NCBI RefSeq assembly: GCF_045679555.1
Contig: NC_092092.1
Span: forward strand, 22,930,969-22,994,968
DNA: 64,000 bases
Direction: 5' to 3'
From: Salvelinus alpinus
Taxonomy: Eukaryota; Chordata; Actinopteri; Salmoniformes; Salmonidae
Shown here: positions 61,597 to 64,000 of the stretch, one piece after another
Layout: every line of letters begins with the position of its first letter
How positions within the stretch are numbered: the stretch's first letter is position 1
Program-made: the position numbers and the translations under genes
The notes under the pieces: generated by a model
The model's database searches: none
Told to the model about the DNA's origin: nothing
Seen by the model: the letters and a program-made list of their open reading frames with translations, nothing else

Positions 61597-62883
61597 CTGT
61601 ACAAAAATATAAATGCAACAATTTCAAAGATATTACTGAGTTACAGTTCATAAAAGGAAATCAGTCAATTGAAATAAATTAATTGGGCCCTAATCTATGG
61701 ACTTCACAAGACTGGGCTGTGGTGCAGCCATGGGAGGGCTTTGGCACTTGGCAGCCAAGCCCACCGACTGAGGAGCCAGGCCCAACCAATCAGAATGTGT
61801 ATTTCCCACAAAAGGGCTTCATTACAGACAGAAATACTCCTCAGCACCCCACCTCACGTGATTCCACAGGTGAAGAAGCCTGATATGGAGGTCCTGGGCT
61901 GGCATGGTTACACATGTTCTGCAGTTGTGAGCCCGGTTGGACAAACTGCCAAATTCTCTAAAACGATGTTGGAGGCTGTTTCTTTCAAGACTTTTTACTT
62001 TTTGTTTGACTTAATTTTTTTTGTGTTCCACTAGTAATTCTGACTGATATTGAGAGACTGCTTTATTCATTTGAAAGGGCATGGAGTGAGACATATAATG
62101 GCCTCTGTCATTCACAAAGATGCCTTATTTATCCTCTTATGTATCCTCTACCATATTTATCCATATGGTAGAGAAATTAACATTCAATTTTCTAGCAAGA
62201 GCTCTGGTGGACATTCCTGCAGTCAGCATGCCAATTGCACGCTCCCTCAAAACTTGGGACATCTGTGGCATTGTGTTGTGTGACAAAACGGCATATTTTA
62301 AAGTAGCTTTTTATTGTCCCCAGCACAAGGTGCACCTGTGTAATGATCAGTAGTGGGAAAAGTACCCAATTGTCATACCCGAGTAAAATAATAGAAACGG
62401 AATTAAGTAAAAGTGGAAGTCATCCAGTAAAATACTACTTGAGTAAAAGTCTAAAAGTATTTGATTTTAAATATACTTAAGTATAAAAATCTTCACATTA
62501 AGCAAACCAGACAGCACAATTTATTTTTCATTTACTGATAGCTAGGGCACACTCCAACACTCAGTTATAATTTACATACGAAGCATGTGTGTTTAGTGAG
62601 TCCGTCAGATCAGAAGCAGTAGAGATGACCAGGGATGTTCTCTTGATAGGTGCGTGAATTGCATTCAAAATGTTATGAGTACTTTTTTGTGTCAGGGAAA
62701 ATGTATTTTTACTTAAGTACTTTACACCACTGGTAATGTTGTTTAATCGGATTCTTAATAATCCATCCACCTGACAGGGTTGGCATATCTAAATAAGCTT
62801 TTTGTGCATATGGAACATTTCTGGGATTTTAAAAATTTCAACTCATGATACTTGACATGTTGCGTTTATATTTTTGTTCAGTG
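61597..62883 (-). mobile_element. Tc1-like element (31883 family), carrying a hAT MITE
   Basis: Minus-orientation relative of 31883-32920. Right end TTGCGTTTATATTTTTGTTC, AGTG with TA at 62884-62885; left end CTGTACAAAAATATAAATGC. Diagnostic pieces: TTAACATTCAATTTTCTAGC, GTGGACATTCCTGCAGTCAG, CATGCCAATTGC. Most of the transposase is deleted; net length about 0.9 kb. Confidence 0.85.
62348..62732. mobile_element. hAT-type MITE, 385 bp
   Basis: Ends CAGTAGTGGGAAAAGTACCC and TACTTTACACCACTG, mirrored; flanks GTAATGAT (62340-62347) and GTAATGTT (62733-62740), 7 of 8 identical. Internal CTTGAGTAAAAGTCTAAAAG and ACTTAAGTA repeats are usual for this family. It is inserted in the Tc1 at 61597-62883. 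Confidence 0.85.
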
Positions 62884-63035
62884 TACTTTGCTTCCAAACA
62901 TTGGATTAAAACAAGGTTATATGTTGAGTTCTGATGGGGTATGACAGTTGAACTAAGCTCATGAGACATTTATAAGTTATATTCTTCTAGAATCAAAATG
63001 GGTACATATCATTAACTTATAACTCCAAAAATGTA

Positions 63036-64000
63036 CATTATCATTCAAAACTTTGGGGTCACTTAGAAATGTCCTTGTTTTTTAAAATAAAAGCACCGGG
63101 AGGCCCCGGTCCACTGGCTCAGTTGTGCACAAGTACATTAGAGTGTCTAGTTTGAGAAACAGACGCCGCACAAGTCCTCAACTGGCAGCTTCATTAAATA
63201 GTACCTGCAAAACACCAGTCTCAACAGTGAAGAGGCAACTCCGGGATGCTGGCCTTCTAGACAGAGTTGCAAAGAAAAAGACATATCTCAGACTGGCCAA
63301 TAAGAAGAAAAGATTAAGATGGGCAAAAGAACACAGACCCTGGACAGAGGAAAAAAGTGTTATGGACAGACAAATCTAAGTTTGAGGTGTTCGGATCACA
63401 AAGAAGAACATTCGTGAAACGCAGAAAAATGTAAAGATGCTGGAGGAGTGCTTGATAACATCTGTCAAGCATGGTGGAGGAAATGTGATGGTCTGGGAGT
63501 GCTGTGGTGGTAAAAAGTGGGAGATTTGTACAGGGTAAAAGGGATCTTGAAGAAGGAAGGCTATCACTCCATTTTGCAACGCCATACCCTGTGGACGGCG
63601 CTTAATTGGAGCCAATTTCCTCCTACAACAGGACAATGACCCAAAGCACAGCTCCAAACTATGCAATAACTATTTAGGGAAGAAGCAGTCAGCTGGTATC
63701 CTGTCTATAATGGAGTGGCCAGCTCAGTCACCAGATCTCAACCCTATTGAGCTGTTATGGGAGCAGCTTGGCCATATGGTACGTAAGAAGTGCCCATCAA
63801 GCCAATCCAACTTGTGGGAGGGGCTTCAGAAAGCATGGGGTGAAATCTCTTCAGATTACCTCAACAAATTGACAACTAGAATGCCAAAGGTCTGCAAGGC
63901 TGTAATTGCTGCAAATTGAGGATTCTTTGACGAAAGCAAAGTTTGAAGAACACAATTATTATTTCAATAAAAAAAACATTATTTATAACCTTGTCAACAT
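63036..64000 (+). mobile_element. Tc1-like element, right end beyond the window
   Basis: Starts after TA (63034-63035) with CATTATCATTCAAAACTTTG and GGGTCACTTAGAAATGTCCT. The transposase is broken: VSSLRNRRRTSPQLAASLNS and KRLRWAKEHRPWTEE at 63125-63379, TDKSKFEVFG (first Asp region, altered) around 63370, MEWPAQSPDLNPIELLWEQL at 63710-63919. The right terminus is not reached. Confidence 0.88.

Overview
This window is from a salmonid-type teleost fish genome. Two host genes can be read by protein similarity and splicing: sf3b5 and phactr2. They sit in a dense layer of repeats typical of salmonids: several Tc1-mariner families with degenerate transposases, tRNA-derived SINEs of the HpaI type, L2/Rex-like and L1-like LINEs, hAT-like and TTAA-type MITEs, a Gmr1-like Ty3/Gypsy retrotransposon and solo-LTR-like insertions. 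The exact species cannot be fixed from the sequence.

Layout. 1-9960: dispersed repeats, an HpaI-like SINE (1404-1541), a tRNA-derived SINE (4188-4372), an L1-like 3' fragment (5440-5830), then mostly anonymous sequence that probably holds the sf3b5 promoter. 10110-10370 (+): complete sf3b5 coding sequence, 86 codons, with AATAAA at 10535. 10545-25230: no host gene recognised; LINE relics, Tc1 relics and MITEs, plus a solo-LTR-like insertion with a perfect 5-bp target duplication (14722-15111). 25752-52762 (-): phactr2, read here as 13 coding exons whose splice phases all agree, 1854 coding nt and 617 residues. The first 22-nt coding exon is only a candidate. Its introns hold most of the young-looking mobile elements. 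52942-64000: a three-level nest (TTAA-type MITE containing a Tc1 containing an LTR retrotransposon), then further Tc1, SINE and hAT-like elements; the last Tc1 runs off the window.

How the genes relate. SF3B5 is a small subunit of the SF3b complex of the U2 snRNP. PHACTR2 binds G-actin through RPEL motifs and protein phosphatase 1 through its C-terminus. They share no pathway; their proximity is positional. From memory, both lie in human 6q24.2 in convergent orientation, as here, which supports phactr2 rather than phactr1, 3 or 4.

Most striking observation. The LTR retrotransposon at 53832-58025 has perfect CCCCA target duplications and a full 954-bp 5' LTR. Its 3' end is not an LTR but a palindrome: an 18-nt tRNA-Pro-like primer sequence, a TTA spacer, 54 nt of exact reverse-complemented U5, then U5 in direct orientation. 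The inverted part spans exactly U5 plus the primer-binding site, which suggests a fossil of aberrant strong-stop reverse transcription. RT and RNase H are absent. No new gene system with coding capacity was found.
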